Source: an uncultured Mucilaginibacter sp.
GTDB taxonomy: Bacteria; Bacteroidota; Bacteroidia; Sphingobacteriales; Sphingobacteriaceae
Reading direction: 5' to 3'
Assembly (NCBI RefSeq): GCF_903893715.1
Contig: NZ_CAITNG010000024.1
Span: 1 to 64,000, forward strand
DNA length: 64,000 nt
Part shown: positions 8,311 through 16,797 of the stretch, one piece after another
How positions within the stretch are numbered: position 1 is the stretch's first letter
Layout: every line of letters begins with the position of its first letter
The notes under the pieces: model-generated
What the model saw: only the letters and a program-made list of their open reading frames with translations
The model's database searches: none
Told to the model about the DNA's origin: nothing
Made by a program: the position numbers and the translations under genes

Positions 8311-9474
8311 TTACCCCAAAGCCCGCTCCAAATCCTTGATCAAATAATCCGCATCTTCCAAGCCCACGTACATGCGTATCAAATGGTGGCGGGGGTTAGT
8401 GGCATCGAAATCAGCGGTGGGTACGCCAACAATCGATGGGATGATGAGGCTTTCGTGCCCGCCCCATGATACCGCCATCAATATGTGTTGCAGCTTGTTG
8501 CAAAAGGCCTCGATGGTTGCTACCGATGAATCCTTCAGCGTAAAGCTGAACAAGCCGCCGCAGCCTTTCATTTGTTTTTTGGCCAGTTCAGTTTGTTTAA
8601 ACCCGGGTAAAAAGGGCCATATCACCTTGTCAACCTTAGGGTGTTTTTGCAGCCATGCTGTTATGGCTTTGGTACTCTCAAAACTTCGGTTAACGCGCAA
8701 AGGCAAAGTGCGCAAACCACGGATGAGCAGCCAGGCAGAGTTCGGCGAAAGCGTTGCCCCAACGGTCATAAATTCGTGGTTAAATATCTGCTTCAATAAA
8801 GCCTTTGGCCCGCTTAACACACCCGCTACTACATCCGAGTGGCCGCCGATGTATTTGGTTGCCGTTTGCATCACCAAATCGATACCATGCGCTATAGGCT
8901 GTTGGTATAGCGGGCTGCAATAGCTGTTGTCAATCATGGTGATGATGCCCTTTGCTTTCGCGATCTTCGCTAACGCCGAAAGGTCTTGCAGTTCATAGCT
9001 AAAGGTGTTCGGGCTTTCTAAATAGATGAGTTTGGTATTGGTTTGTAACGCAGTTTCAAAGTTTTCGGTTTGGCTGCCATCCACAAAAGTGCAGCTCACC
9101 CCAAATCGCGGCAGCATATCGCGGAAGAGTTTGATGGTCCAACTATAGCAATTCTCCACACAAACTACGTGGTCGCCTTGCTTTAACAGCGCCAGTACAG
9201 GCACGGTAATGGCGGCTACGCCGCTGGCAAATACCAAAGCGTCTTCGGCGCCATCCAAAGCGGCCAGTTTTTGCCGCAGTATGTTTAAAGTGGGGTTATT
9301 GCCGCGCGAGTAAATGGTAGTTTCAAACTCATCGGCCATCGCCGCGCGAAAATCGCTTACCGTGTTGAAAGTAAAGTTGCTGGTCTGTATAATGGGCGGT
9401 GATACCGCGTTAAAATAGTTCTCGCGTTCTTCGCCAAGCTCGTTAATGATATAGCTGATGTCCATGTCTTTCAT
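8311..9474 (-). CDS. Cys/Met-metabolism PLP-dependent enzyme (cystathionine gamma-synthase/beta- or gamma-lyase type)
   Basis: A 387-aa trans-sulfuration-family enzyme. The PLP lysine is K207 in TATKYIGGHSD and the PLP-ring Asp is D182 in MIDNSYCSP; an SRGNNPT motif near 56 is the usual phosphate-contact region. It acts on cystathionine, homocysteine, cysteine or a related substrate; sequence alone does not settle which. Its ATG overlaps the stop of the upstream permease by 4 bp (ATGA), so the two are translated together. This suggests that the permease imports an amino acid used by the enzyme. A second ATG, 9 bp downstream, is a possible alternative start. Confidence 0.88.
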   Translation of the reverse strand: MKDMDISYIINELGEERENYFNAVSPPIIQTSNFTFNTVSDFRAAMADEFETTIYSRGNNPTLNILRQKLAALDGAEDALVFASGVAAITVPVLALLKQGDHVVCVENCYSWTIKLFRDMLPRFGVSCTFVDGSQTENFETALQTNTKLIYLESPNTFSYELQDLSALAKIAKAKGIITMIDNSYCSPLYQQPIAHGIDLVMQTATKYIGGHSDVVAGVLSGPKALLKQIFNHEFMTVGATLSPNSAWLLIRGLRTLPLRVNRSFESTKAITAWLQKHPKVDKVIWPFLPGFKQTELAKKQMKGCGGLFSFTLKDSSVATIEAFCNKLQHILMAVSWGGHESLIIPSIVGVPTADFDATNPRHHLIRMYVGLEDADYLIKDLERALG

Positions 9475-10799
9475 TCGGGTAATGCCTTTTTCTTGTTATA
9501 CGTACTGGCGTAATAAATCAGCAATCCCAAAGCAAATACGCCCGAACAGATCAATGCCGCAAAAGGGTTGTTCACAAATATGCTCAGGGTTACAAACCAA
9601 TACGATATGATAAAGATCAAAGGCACTACCGGGAACCATTTGATGGTGTAAATACCTGTGCCGTTAAGCTCTTTTGTTTTTTTGCGTAGGATGAATATAG
9701 CCAATGCCGCCGTGGATAGACCGATGGTATCAAAAAACATTACATAGTCCAACAGCTTCGCAAACGATTCAAGGAAGAACAGGATAATCAATATCGCCAG
9801 TACAAAAAAGCTCATGCCAAACTCCTGCACCTGGGTTTTAGGGTTTACCCTTTTAAAGATGCCGGGCAATATCCCGTCTTCGGCCATGGCGTAATAAATG
9901 CGCGGGTTCGACAGGATGTTCACATTCACAAAAGCCAGCACCGACACAAACATCAATATCGATGTAATTTTATAACCAGTAGGGCCGAATATCACTTCCG
10001 CCATTTTAGCGGCCAAAGCCGGGGTTTGCTGCAGGCCGCCAAGTCCCAATATCTTAAAATAGGCAAAATTGATGGCCAGGTATAAAAATATCACTGCGCC
10101 AATGCCCCAAAATATGGCCTTGGGTGTGTTGGTTTTGGCATTCACAATATCGCCGCCAAAATTTACCGTTTGCTGGTAACCGCCATAGGTAAAAAACACA
10201 GCCACCAAACTCATCCCGAAGGCAGCCACAATACTCCCTTTATACGATGTGGCGACAGCCGCATTTACCGGCACATCGTGTTTAAATATGGCGGTGCAGA
10301 GCAATAATATCACCCCCACTTTAAAAATGGTGAGCAGGTTTTGCGTGCGTGCGCTCATTTTTATGCCTAAATAATTGATCACATACAACACCAATACCGA
10401 ACTGATGGTGGTTATTTTGATGCCCAGATCATTCTGTAAATTCGCGGGCATCAGTATAGGGTTGATGTATTCGGCACCAACCAATGCCACCGCCGCTACG
10501 GATGCCGCGTTCGATATCACCAATACCCAATTCACCATAAAAGCGAAGGCCGGGTGGTAACAGTATGAAAAAACTTTATAAAAGCCCCCGGCAGTTGGGT
10601 AACGTGCACCTATCTCCGCAAAGGTAAGCGCGCCGCAAAGGGTAACCAGTCCGCCAAATATCCATACCGAAAAAAATATCCAGGTGCTGCCCGCCGTTTG
10701 CGCCACTACACTTGGTGTACGGAAAATACCCATACCGATTACTAAACTGATCACGATCATGGTCAGGTCAAATCGGCTCAATTGTGGTTTTATGCTCAT
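9471..10799 (-). CDS. APC-superfamily amino-acid permease
   Basis: A 442-aa polytopic inner-membrane protein with about 12 hydrophobic segments. The first helix carries GMGIFRTPSVVAQTAGS (about 22-38), the substrate/ion-binding GxGIF motif of the APC family. EIGARYPTAGGFY (about 62-74) is also typical of LAT/APC members. It is the first gene of a two-gene unit with the PLP enzyme (4-bp overlap), so the likely cargo is a sulfur or related amino acid; this is inference. The promoter should lie in 10800-10995, which it shares divergently with the next gene. Confidence 0.88.
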   Translation of the reverse strand: MSIKPQLSRFDLTMIVISLVIGMGIFRTPSVVAQTAGSTWIFFSVWIFGGLVTLCGALTFAEIGARYPTAGGFYKVFSYCYHPAFAFMVNWVLVISNAASVAAVALVGAEYINPILMPANLQNDLGIKITTISSVLVLYVINYLGIKMSARTQNLLTIFKVGVILLLCTAIFKHDVPVNAAVATSYKGSIVAAFGMSLVAVFFTYGGYQQTVNFGGDIVNAKTNTPKAIFWGIGAVIFLYLAINFAYFKILGLGGLQQTPALAAKMAEVIFGPTGYKITSILMFVSVLAFVNVNILSNPRIYYAMAEDGILPGIFKRVNPKTQVQEFGMSFFVLAILIILFFLESFAKLLDYVMFFDTIGLSTAALAIFILRKKTKELNGTGIYTIKWFPVVPLIFIISYWFVTLSIFVNNPFAALICSGVFALGLLIYYASTYNKKKALPE

Positions 10800-10933
10800 G
10801 CTTTTATTTCGAAGGGCTTAAGATAAGTAAAATAATAAATTTAGTTTATAGCTAAAACCATTCGGCATGCCTTTTGTCCAAATAACTGATAGAAAATATT
10901 TTACTGACCGAAATAAAAATTGAAGCGCACTTG

Positions 10934-10943
10934 TTTACGTAAA
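10934..10943. promoter_or_regulatory. Short perfect palindrome in a divergent intergenic region
   Basis: TTTACGTAAA is a perfect 10-bp palindrome in the 196-bp gap between the APC permease (minus) and the exported protein at 10996 (plus). A related GTTTGCGCAAAC lies at 40573-40584 upstream of rmlA. Either could be a regulator site, but such short palindromes also occur by chance. Confidence 0.25.
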
Positions 10944-10995
10944 TGTAAAGTAGAAAAGTTAACTTCATAAAATATAAAACCCATTACGCGTTGTT

Positions 10996-11616
10996 ATGGA
11001 TTTAAAAAAGTTTAAAAAACTTATACTCGTTATTGCTTGCCTGCCTGCTTTTACATTACATGTATCTGCACAAAACAGCCAAAACGATAGCCAACAGCTC
11101 AAGAAATTCAAGGAGCATTTGGCCAGCATCGACGCGAGTTTTGTTTTGCCCGAAGGCTTTACCGAGGTAAAGCCGGAAAATAGCGATAAAACTGCTTACG
11201 AATACGCTCTGACGATGCCGAATGACGATTTTGAAATCCGCTTTCAGGTGAACGACCTGAAACGCGAATGGAAAAAGTTTCAAAGAGGTAAATCAGGTGC
11301 AAATACAATAAATCCCGATTCTTTGTACAGTAAGATAGCCATGGATCAGGTAAACAGCCTGTCGGACCAGGGGCCGAGTTTTAACCGCCCGTTCCCGGCA
11401 CGCATTATGCAGTTTTATAATGTAGATATCGGGCACTCTTACTTTTTTAGCCTTGCCAACAACGATTTGACTAAGCATTATCAATACGCGCTGTTGGTGG
11501 TGATACAAAAAAATCATTACGGTACTATATCGGTGGTTTGTTTGAGCAACGAGAAAGGCCCCGAATTTTTCAAGAAAATCAACAAACTGCGTAACTGCCT
11601 TAAATTCAACGGCTGA
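10996..11616 (+). CDS. Exported protein of unknown function
   Basis: A 206-aa protein with a signal peptide ending at VSA-QN (about residue 25). The mature part starts with a charged helix (SQQLKKFKEHLASIDASFVLP) and continues as mixed alpha/beta, with a central FEIRFQVNDLKREWKKF segment and a C-terminal KLRNCLKFNG. I do not recognise the family; the layout suggests a small periplasmic protein. It is transcribed away from the permease and ends 90 bp before parE, which has its own promoter. Confidence 0.7.
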   Translation: MDLKKFKKLILVIACLPAFTLHVSAQNSQNDSQQLKKFKEHLASIDASFVLPEGFTEVKPENSDKTAYEYALTMPNDDFEIRFQVNDLKREWKKFQRGKSGANTINPDSLYSKIAMDQVNSLSDQGPSFNRPFPARIMQFYNVDIGHSYFFSLANNDLTKHYQYALLVVIQKNHYGTISVVCLSNEKGPEFFKKINKLRNCLKFNG

Positions 11617-11693
11617 CGGTACTGCATAGTTTTGCCGCCCCTCTTTATCAACAGAATGTTGAGTAATAATACTTGACGCCCGCCTATCCCGAT

Positions 11694-11701
11694 TATCTTT
11701 G
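11694..11701 (+). promoter_or_regulatory. -7 box of parE, 4 nt before its ATG
   Basis: TATCTTTG is a perfect TAnnTTTG. A possible -33 TTG lies at 11673-11675, 18 nt upstream. The ATG at 11706 follows after exactly 4 nt, where +1 would be expected, so a leaderless mRNA is predicted. Confidence 0.7.
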
Positions 11702-11705
11702 TAAA

Positions 11706-13598
11706 ATGGCTGAGATTATTAATTACGATAACGATAGTATACGCTCGTTAGACTGGAAAGAACATATACGCCTGCGCCCCGGTATGTACATTGGTAAACT
11801 GGGCGACGGCTCTGCTTACGATGACGGGATATACGTGCTGTTAAAGGAAATTGTCGACAATTCCATAGATGAGTTTGTGATGGGTGCCGGACGTAGCATC
11901 GATATCACGATGAGCGACCAAAAGGTATCCGTGCGCGATTATGGGCGTGGTATCCCCTTGGGCAAAGTGATAGACTGCGTATCCAAAATCAATACCGGTG
12001 GTAAATACGATAGCAAAGCCTTCCAAAAATCGGTGGGCTTAAACGGGGTGGGTACCAAGGCTGTAAACGCTTTGTCGAACCAATTCACCGTACAATCCTA
12101 TCGCGATGGCCGCACCAAACTGGCCGAATTTGCCAAAGGCGAACTGGTACGCGACGAGCCTGAAAAAGAAACCACACAACGCAATGGTACCGCCATCAAT
12201 TTCTTTCCGGACGATACCATTTTCCGCCATTACCATTTCATCCCCGAATTTGTGGAGAGCATGATATGGAACTATGTGTTCCTGAACTCGGGGCTCACCA
12301 TCAACTTCAACAATACAAAATACTTTTCGGAGCGCGGCCTGTACGACCTGCTGGTGCGCAACTCCGATACCGAGAATATCCGTTACCCCATCATACACCT
12401 CAAGGGTGAAGATATAGAGGTGGCCATGACACACGGGCAGCACTACGGCGAAGAATACTACTCTTTTGTAAACGGGCAGCATACCACGCAGGGCGGGACA
12501 CACCAGGCAGCCTTTCGCGAAGCGGTAGTAAAAACTATCCGCGAGTTTTATAAAAAGGAGTTCGATGCCTCGGATATCCGCTCCTCCATCGTATCAGCCA
12601 TCGCCATCAAGGTGCAGGAACCGGTTTTCGAATCGCAAACCAAAACCAAATTGGGTTCGCAAAATATCGGTCCCGAAGGGCCGAGCGTACGTACCTTTAT
12701 CAACGATTTTTTAAAGAAAGAACTCGATAACTACCTGCATAAAAACCCGGCCACGGCCGATGCTTTGCTGAAACGCATCCTGCAATCGGAACGCGAGCGC
12801 AAGGACATAGCCGGCATTAAAAAACTCGCCAACGAGCGCGCCAAAAAAGCATCGCTGCACAATAAAAAACTGCGCGACTGCAAAATACATTTCGACGATA
12901 CGCACGAACGTCGCCAGGATACCACGCTGTTTATTACCGAGGGTGATTCGGCCTCGGGTTCCATCACCAAATCGCGCGATGTGATGACACAGGCGGTCTT
13001 TAGTTTAAAAGGCAAGCCGCTTAACTGTTTCGGCCTTACCAAAAAAGTAGTGTACGAGAACGAGGAGTTTAACCTGCTGCAACACGCGCTGAATATAGAA
13101 GACGGTTTGGACGGCATCCGTTACAACAACATCGTAATAGCTACCGATGCCGATGTGGACGGTATGCACATACGCCTGCTGTTGATGACCTTCTTTTTGC
13201 AGTTCTTCCCCGATCTGGTAAAAGCCGGGCATGTGTCCATCCTGCAAACGCCGCTGTTCCGTGTGCGCAATAAAAAAGAAACTATTTACTGCTACAGCGA
13301 CGAAGAGCGCCGCAACGCCATCGAAAAATTAGGCAACAAACCCGAAATAACCCGTTTTAAAGGCCTGGGCGAAATATCGCCCGATGAGTTTGGGCTGTTT
13401 ATTGGCAAAGATATCCGCCTCGACCCGGTTATCCTGAAAGATGCCAACATCAAGGGCCTGCTGGAATACTTTATGGGTAAAAACACGCCCGACAGGCAGC
13501 AACACATCGTTAACAACTTGCGCATTGAAAAAGATGATGAAAGCGTGAACCCGACCATATTGGAGATGGCGACGGAAGTATTGCCGGTTGCTGTGTAG
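11706..13598 (+). CDS. parE: DNA topoisomerase IV subunit B (ParE)
   Basis: A 630-aa type IIA topoisomerase ATPase subunit that, with ParC, decatenates daughter chromosomes. The GHKL ATPase domain has [20 protein letters not shown] and [13 protein letters not shown]. The TOPRIM domain has [11 protein letters not shown] and [11 protein letters not shown]. The C-terminus carries [11 protein letters not shown], typical of ParE/GyrB. The ATG at 11706 is chosen over a TTG at 11673, because the -7 box lies between them and because homologues begin a few residues before [18 protein letters not shown]. The length, shorter than GyrB, and the start favour ParE. parC is not adjacent; cdd follows after a terminator. 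Confidence 0.92.
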   Translation: MAEIINYDNDSIRSLDWKEHIRLRPGMYIGKLGDGSAYDDGIYVLLKEIVDNSIDEFVMGAGRSIDITMSDQKVSVRDYGRGIPLGKVIDCVSKINTGGKYDSKAFQKSVGLNGVGTKAVNALSNQFTVQSYRDGRTKLAEFAKGELVRDEPEKETTQRNGTAINFFPDDTIFRHYHFIPEFVESMIWNYVFLNSGLTINFNNTKYFSERGLYDLLVRNSDTENIRYPIIHLKGEDIEVAMTHGQHYGEEYYSFVNGQHTTQGGTHQAAFREAVVKTIREFYKKEFDASDIRSSIVSAIAIKVQEPVFESQTKTKLGSQNIGPEGPSVRTFINDFLKKELDNYLHKNPATADALLKRILQSERERKDIAGIKKLANERAKKASLHNKKLRDCKIHFDDTHERRQDTTLFITEGDSASGSITKSRDVMTQAVFSLKGKPLNCFGLTKKVVYENEEFNLLQHALNIEDGLDGIRYNNIVIATDADVDGMHIRLLLMTFFLQFFPDLVKAGHVSILQTPLFRVRNKKETIYCYSDEERRNAIEKLGNKPEITRFKGLGEISPDEFGLFIGKDIRLDPVILKDANIKGLLEYFMGKNTPDRQQHIVNNLRIEKDDESVNPTILEMATEVLPVAV

Positions 13599-13605
13599 TT
13601 AAAAA

Positions 13606-13613
13606 TACTTTTG
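13606..13613 (+). promoter_or_regulatory. -7 box between parE and cdd
   Basis: TACTTTTG is a perfect TAnnTTTG 8 bp after the parE stop, with TTG at 13581-13583 as a possible -33. Transcripts from it would start near 13618 and run through the hairpin at 13640-13668 before reaching the cdd ATG. Confidence 0.5.
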
Positions 13614-13639
13614 TTTTAGTAAAATATCCCTATATTGTA

Positions 13640-13668
13640 TGCCCCTGTTTTTTTCAGGGGCATTTTTT
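13640..13668 (+). terminator. Terminator-type hairpin abutting the cdd start codon
   Basis: TGCCCCTG (13640-13647) pairs with CAGGGGCA (13655-13662) around seven T and is followed by six T. The cdd ATG is the next base. It terminates parE. Because a perfect -7 box lies upstream at 13606, it may also be an attenuator in the cdd leader. Confidence 0.8.
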
Positions 13669-14151
13669 ATGAAGAAAGAAATAAAAGTAGCGTACGAAGA
13701 ATTTGCAGGTATTGATGAATTGGCTGCCACAGAAAAATATTTATGCCTCGAAGCGGTAAAAGCTTTGGGAAATTCGCATTCGCCCTATTCAAAGTTTAGG
13801 GTGGGGGTGGCCATGCGCTTAAAAAGCGGCAAGATCATATACGGCAGCAACCAGGAGAACGTGGCCTATCCGTCGGGACTTTGCGCCGAGCGAGTGGCGT
13901 TGTTCCATTGGGGCGCCAACCACCCGGATGATACCATTGTAAGCATGGCTATTACCGCCCATACCGACGAGTTTGAACTGTTGCACCCTACCGCCCCATG
14001 CGGCTCATGCCTGCAGGTAATTGCCGAGTACGAAAAAAACCAGGACAGCCCCATTGATATCATCCTCTATTGCCAAAAAGGGCCCATCTGGAAAACCACC
14101 GGCGTGCATAATTTTTTGCCCTTCTTGTTTTTTGAGGACAGGCTAAAATAA
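13669..14151 (+). CDS. cdd: Cytidine deaminase
   Basis: A 160-aa zinc enzyme that deaminates cytidine and deoxycytidine in pyrimidine salvage. Zinc ligands are C72 (in GLCAERVALF, with the catalytic E74) and C111/C114 in PCGSC. SPYSKFRVGVA (about 38-48) is the substrate-loop signature. The start at 13669 matches the family (MKKEIKVAYEEF); an earlier in-frame codon at 13639 would place the terminator stem in the coding region. It is bounded by a hairpin directly upstream and a bidirectional terminator directly downstream. Confidence 0.93.
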   Translation: MKKEIKVAYEEFAGIDELAATEKYLCLEAVKALGNSHSPYSKFRVGVAMRLKSGKIIYGSNQENVAYPSGLCAERVALFHWGANHPDDTIVSMAITAHTDEFELLHPTAPCGSCLQVIAEYEKNQDSPIDIILYCQKGPIWKTTGVHNFLPFLFFEDRLK

Positions 14152-14187
14152 AAAATAGCGATGGGTTTCAAACCCATCGCTATTTTT
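14151..14187. terminator. Bidirectional terminator between cdd and an NTF2-like gene
   Basis: A 37-bp palindrome with perfect 18-bp arms (14151-14168 and 14170-14187), A-run on one side and T-run on the other. It serves the convergent genes cdd and 14212-14643. Confidence 0.9.
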
Positions 14188-14211
14188 AGCCCCGTGATAA
14201 AACGCTTTTTC

Positions 14212-14643
14212 TTACTTAAAGCTCGAATAAATATTGGTGATCTTCCAGCCTTTGGCCGAGTTCACCAGGGTTACATAGTTGGTACGGGTAAAGTCGGCAT
14301 ATTTCATTTCCACCTTTACAATGGTAACATCGGGTGTGCTGTCGTTAACGCTGGTGCTCACTTCGCAATCTTGTTTAACGCCTTGCTCTTGTTTAAACGA
14401 TTCCAGCAACTGGGCTTTATTAAATACCAGTGTTTTGTTGCCGCGCTCAATGCTGTATTTCAGGTTATCGTCAAGCAAGGAGCTTAGCTCTTTGTAGTTG
14501 CCTAAGCTAACGGCATCCACATAAGTGTTTACAGCATAGTTTACGGTAAGTTTGCTGTCGTCGAGTTTTACAACGTTGGCTTTTGCTGCGCCAAAAGCTA
14601 CCAGCATCAGTAATCCAAGGATTGTTGTTTTCAAAGTTTTCAT
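14212..14643 (-). CDS. Exported NTF2-like protein (putative lumazine-binding family), copy 1
   Basis: A 143-aa protein with a signal peptide (MKTLKTTILGLLMLVAFGAAKA). The mature part has the small cone-shaped NTF2-like pattern: a helix with NTYVDAVSLGNYKELSSLL, then strands with LVFNKAQLLESF and the closing GWKITNIYSSFK. It resembles the putative lumazine-binding group (Pfam Lumazine_bd_2). It is about 65% identical by eye to the next gene, so the pair arose by tandem duplication. Each copy has its own terminator and its own ECF-type promoter (this one at 14700-14737). The ligand or enzyme activity is unknown. Confidence 0.75.
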   Translation of the reverse strand: MKTLKTTILGLLMLVAFGAAKANVVKLDDSKLTVNYAVNTYVDAVSLGNYKELSSLLDDNLKYSIERGNKTLVFNKAQLLESFKQEQGVKQDCEVSTSVNDSTPDVTIVKVEMKYADFTRTNYVTLVNSAKGWKITNIYSSFK

Positions 14644-14699
14644 GGTTGTTGTTTTTTTGATGTTTTCTTATTTTTTCGATTTGATAATTGTTGTGTCAG

Positions 14700-14737
14700 T
14701 TATGCCTATATGACGATAGTAAAAAGATTACGTTACA
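14700..14737 (-). promoter_or_regulatory. ECF sigma-type promoter of NTF2-like copy 1
   Basis: On the minus strand, TGTAAC (14737-14732) is followed after 16 nt by CGTC (14715-14712), the -35/-10 plan of ECF sigma factors. The same 38-nt block, with no gaps, occurs upstream of copy 2. TGTAAC and ATCGTCATATA are identical in both while the spacer differs. The leader would be about 60 nt. Confidence 0.6.
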
Positions 14738-14831
14738 GCTAAAGGCCGGTATTTTGCACTTTTAACAAACATTTAACATTTGCCGTTTTTGCTGTTGCTG
14801 ATTGAACAATACCGTAATCTTGTTGTAACAA

Positions 14832-14865
14832 AAATGGCGGCAGCTTGGTGCCGGCCGCCATTTTA
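14832..14865 (-). terminator. Terminator of NTF2-like copy 2
   Basis: AAAATGGCGGC (14832-14842) pairs with GCCGCCATTTT (14855-14865). Flanking A/T runs allow function in either direction; it follows the minus-strand gene at 14889. Confidence 0.85.
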
Positions 14866-14888
14866 TCGGGTCATGTTTTTTTCGATGC

Positions 14889-15323
14889 TTATTTAAATAC
14901 CGAGTAAATGTTGGTAATTTTCCAGCCATTGTCCTGATTTACCAGGGTTACATAGTTGGTGCGGGTAACGTCGGCATATTTCATGTCAACCTTTACAATC
15001 ATCACGTCCGAAGTGCTCTCGGCCACGCTTGTGGTAACCAGGCAATCTTGTTGTACGTTCTGGTCGTTTTTTGCCGACTCGATATATTGGCTCTTGTTAA
15101 ATACCAATATTTTGTTGCCGCGTTGGATGCTGTATTTCAGGTTGTCGCTCAGCAGGTCGGTTACGTCTTTAACCCTGCCGCGGCTGATGGCGCTTACATA
15201 GGTATTGATGCTGTAGTTTACCGAAACCATTTCGTTGCCGCCATCTTTAACGGTGTTTGCTTTGGCTGCGCCAAATGTTACCAATAATAATAATCCAATA
15301 ATTGTAATTTTTAAAGTTTTCAT
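14889..15323 (-). CDS. Exported NTF2-like protein (putative lumazine-binding family), copy 2
   Basis: A 144-aa paralogue of 14212-14643, with signal peptide MKTLKITIIGLLLLVTFGAAKA and the same order of blocks: VNYSINTYVSAISRG, LKYSIQRGNKILVFNK, MIVKVDMKYADVTRTNYVT and GWKITNIYSVFK. Differences are spread along the mature part and most C-terminal strand positions are kept, which suggests that both copies are functional. It has its own terminator (14832-14865) and ECF-type promoter (15364-15401), so the duplication included the regulatory region. Its role is unknown; ECF control suggests an envelope or stress response. Confidence 0.75.
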   Translation of the reverse strand: MKTLKITIIGLLLLVTFGAAKANTVKDGGNEMVSVNYSINTYVSAISRGRVKDVTDLLSDNLKYSIQRGNKILVFNKSQYIESAKNDQNVQQDCLVTTSVAESTSDVMIVKVDMKYADVTRTNYVTLVNQDNGWKITNIYSVFK

Positions 15324-15363
15324 TTTTAATGTTTTATGTTTTTGTAAAATTGCTTTTTGTTAT

Positions 15364-15401
15364 TTGTGCTTATATGACGATGCCATTTAAATAAGGTTAC
15401 A
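15364..15401 (-). promoter_or_regulatory. ECF sigma-type promoter of NTF2-like copy 2
   Basis: On the minus strand, TGTAAC (15401-15396), a 16-nt spacer and CGTC (15379-15376) align base for base with the block at 14700-14737. No ECF sigma gene is in the window. Confidence 0.6.
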
Positions 15402-15537
15402 CGCATTCTTCCAACAGCGCCAACTTCTCGACCAAACGCCTATTTTGCACGACCAAAACGAGTCTTACCGGCTATAGCTTTGGGCTTTAAGCACCTTAAA
15501 AAAAGATACTTTATGATGTATTGCCTATATTTAACCC

Positions 15538-16047
15538 ATGGTCAGGTTTACCACTATCATATTAAAATTTGCTGACCAGGGCGAAAAAACCGGTTGGACC
15601 TATATCGATATCCCTTTCGATATTGCCGACCAGCTATTGCCCGGCAATAAAAAGTCGTTCCGTGTGCGCGGTATGTTAGATGCCTTACCCGTTAGCGGAC
15701 TGGCCACCATGCCCATGGGCGATGGCAATTTTATTTTGGCGCTCAAGGCGGATATCCGTAAAGGCATACGCAAAGGCGAAGGCGCCATGCTCAATGTATC
15801 GCTCGAACACGACCCCGATTACAAAGTTGACATCCCCGCCGACCTGCAGGAATGCTTCGACGCCGAACCCCAGGCCCTCGATTTTTATAACAGCCTCCCC
15901 AAAAGCCACCGCGACTACTTCATCAAATGGATAAACGAAGCCAAAACGGAAGCCACCCGCGTTAAACGGATAGTGCAGACAGTAAACGCCCTCGCCAACC
16001 GCATGGGTTTCAACCAAATGCTGCGGGCGCTAAAAGCGCAGCGGTAG
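15538..16047 (+). CDS. DUF1905 / YdeI-OmdA-like protein
   Basis: A 169-aa protein with an N-terminal DUF1905 beta-barrel-like domain (about 1-90, with GWTYIDIPFDIADQL and FRVRGMLDALPVSGLATMPMGDGNFIL) and a C-terminal YdeI/OmpD-associated part (about 105-165, with PKSHRDYFIKWINEAKTEATRVKRI). The C-terminal element is the helical motif found in bacteriocin-protection YdeI-type proteins. The biochemical activity is not known. A near -7 box, TATATTTA, at 15526-15533 lies 4 nt before the ATG, as in the leaderless set described in the findings. There is no signal peptide, so it is probably cytosolic. Confidence 0.8.
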   Translation: MVRFTTIILKFADQGEKTGWTYIDIPFDIADQLLPGNKKSFRVRGMLDALPVSGLATMPMGDGNFILALKADIRKGIRKGEGAMLNVSLEHDPDYKVDIPADLQECFDAEPQALDFYNSLPKSHRDYFIKWINEAKTEATRVKRIVQTVNALANRMGFNQMLRALKAQR

Positions 16048-16168
16048 GTGGGCCCAAACACCATAAAGATATCCAGCTTAAAAAATTAATTCAAAGGCCT
16101 ACACGCTACTGACATAGGGCTGTCATTACCCCTCCCCACCTTTACAGCACAAACCAAAAATAAAAGCT

Positions 16169-16696
16169 ATGTCAATGATTGAAATTTTTAAAACCGAAAT
16201 TGGGCAGGAAGCCCAGATCACCCGTAAAATGCTGGCCTGCGTACCCGAAGATAAGTACGATTGGCGGCCACATACCAAAAGTATGAGCATTAGCCAATTG
16301 GTAACCCACATTTGCGAATTGCCGCATTGGGTGAATATTGGCCTGACCACCGATGTGCTCGATTTTGCAAAAAACCATTACGAACCCCAACTCGTGCAAA
16401 ACAATGCCGACGCACTGGACCTGCTCGAAAAAAACCTAATCAGTGGCCTGTCGGTATTGGTGCCCGAAAACGAAGCCATCCTGGGCGATAAATGGACCAT
16501 GTGCAATGGCGACCACATCATCCTCGAATACACCAAGGCCGAAGTGATCCGCATGTCCATCAGCCAAACCATACACCACCGAGCACAACTGGGCGTCTTC
16601 CTAAGGTTGCTAAACATACCTATCCCCGGTAGCTACGGTCCCAGCGCCGATGAAATGGAACAGCAAAAGGAAATGATGGCCCATGAAAAAGCTTAA
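16169..16696 (+). CDS. DinB-family protein
   Basis: A 175-aa four-helix-bundle protein of the DinB/YfiT group. The conserved metal-site histidines are placed as usual: LVTHICELPHW (about 50-60) near the start and QTIHHRAQLGVFLRLLNIP (about 131-149) in the last helix, ending in the IPGSYGPSADE motif typical of this subfamily. Members are thiol-dependent metal enzymes or stress proteins of unknown substrate. It stands alone, followed by a bidirectional terminator at 16718. A second, distant DinB-type protein is encoded at 29179. Confidence 0.85.
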   Translation: MSMIEIFKTEIGQEAQITRKMLACVPEDKYDWRPHTKSMSISQLVTHICELPHWVNIGLTTDVLDFAKNHYEPQLVQNNADALDLLEKNLISGLSVLVPENEAILGDKWTMCNGDHIILEYTKAEVIRMSISQTIHHRAQLGVFLRLLNIPIPGSYGPSADEMEQQKEMMAHEKA

Positions 16697-16717
16697 CCAG
16701 ACAAACTGGACCAATAG

Positions 16718-16751
16718 AAAAGCCCGTGCATCAAAAGATATACGGGCTTTT
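16718..16751. terminator. Bidirectional terminator between dinB-like and yhcH-like genes
   Basis: AAAAGCCCGT (16718-16727) pairs with ACGGGCTTTT (16742-16751). It serves both convergent genes. A chain of TCTGTCTTC/CGACCTC words at 16764-16796 lies between it and the yhcH stop codon. Confidence 0.85.
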
Positions 16752-16797
16752 CCAATTTCTAACGTCTGACTTCTGTCTTCCGACCTCTGTCTTCAGC

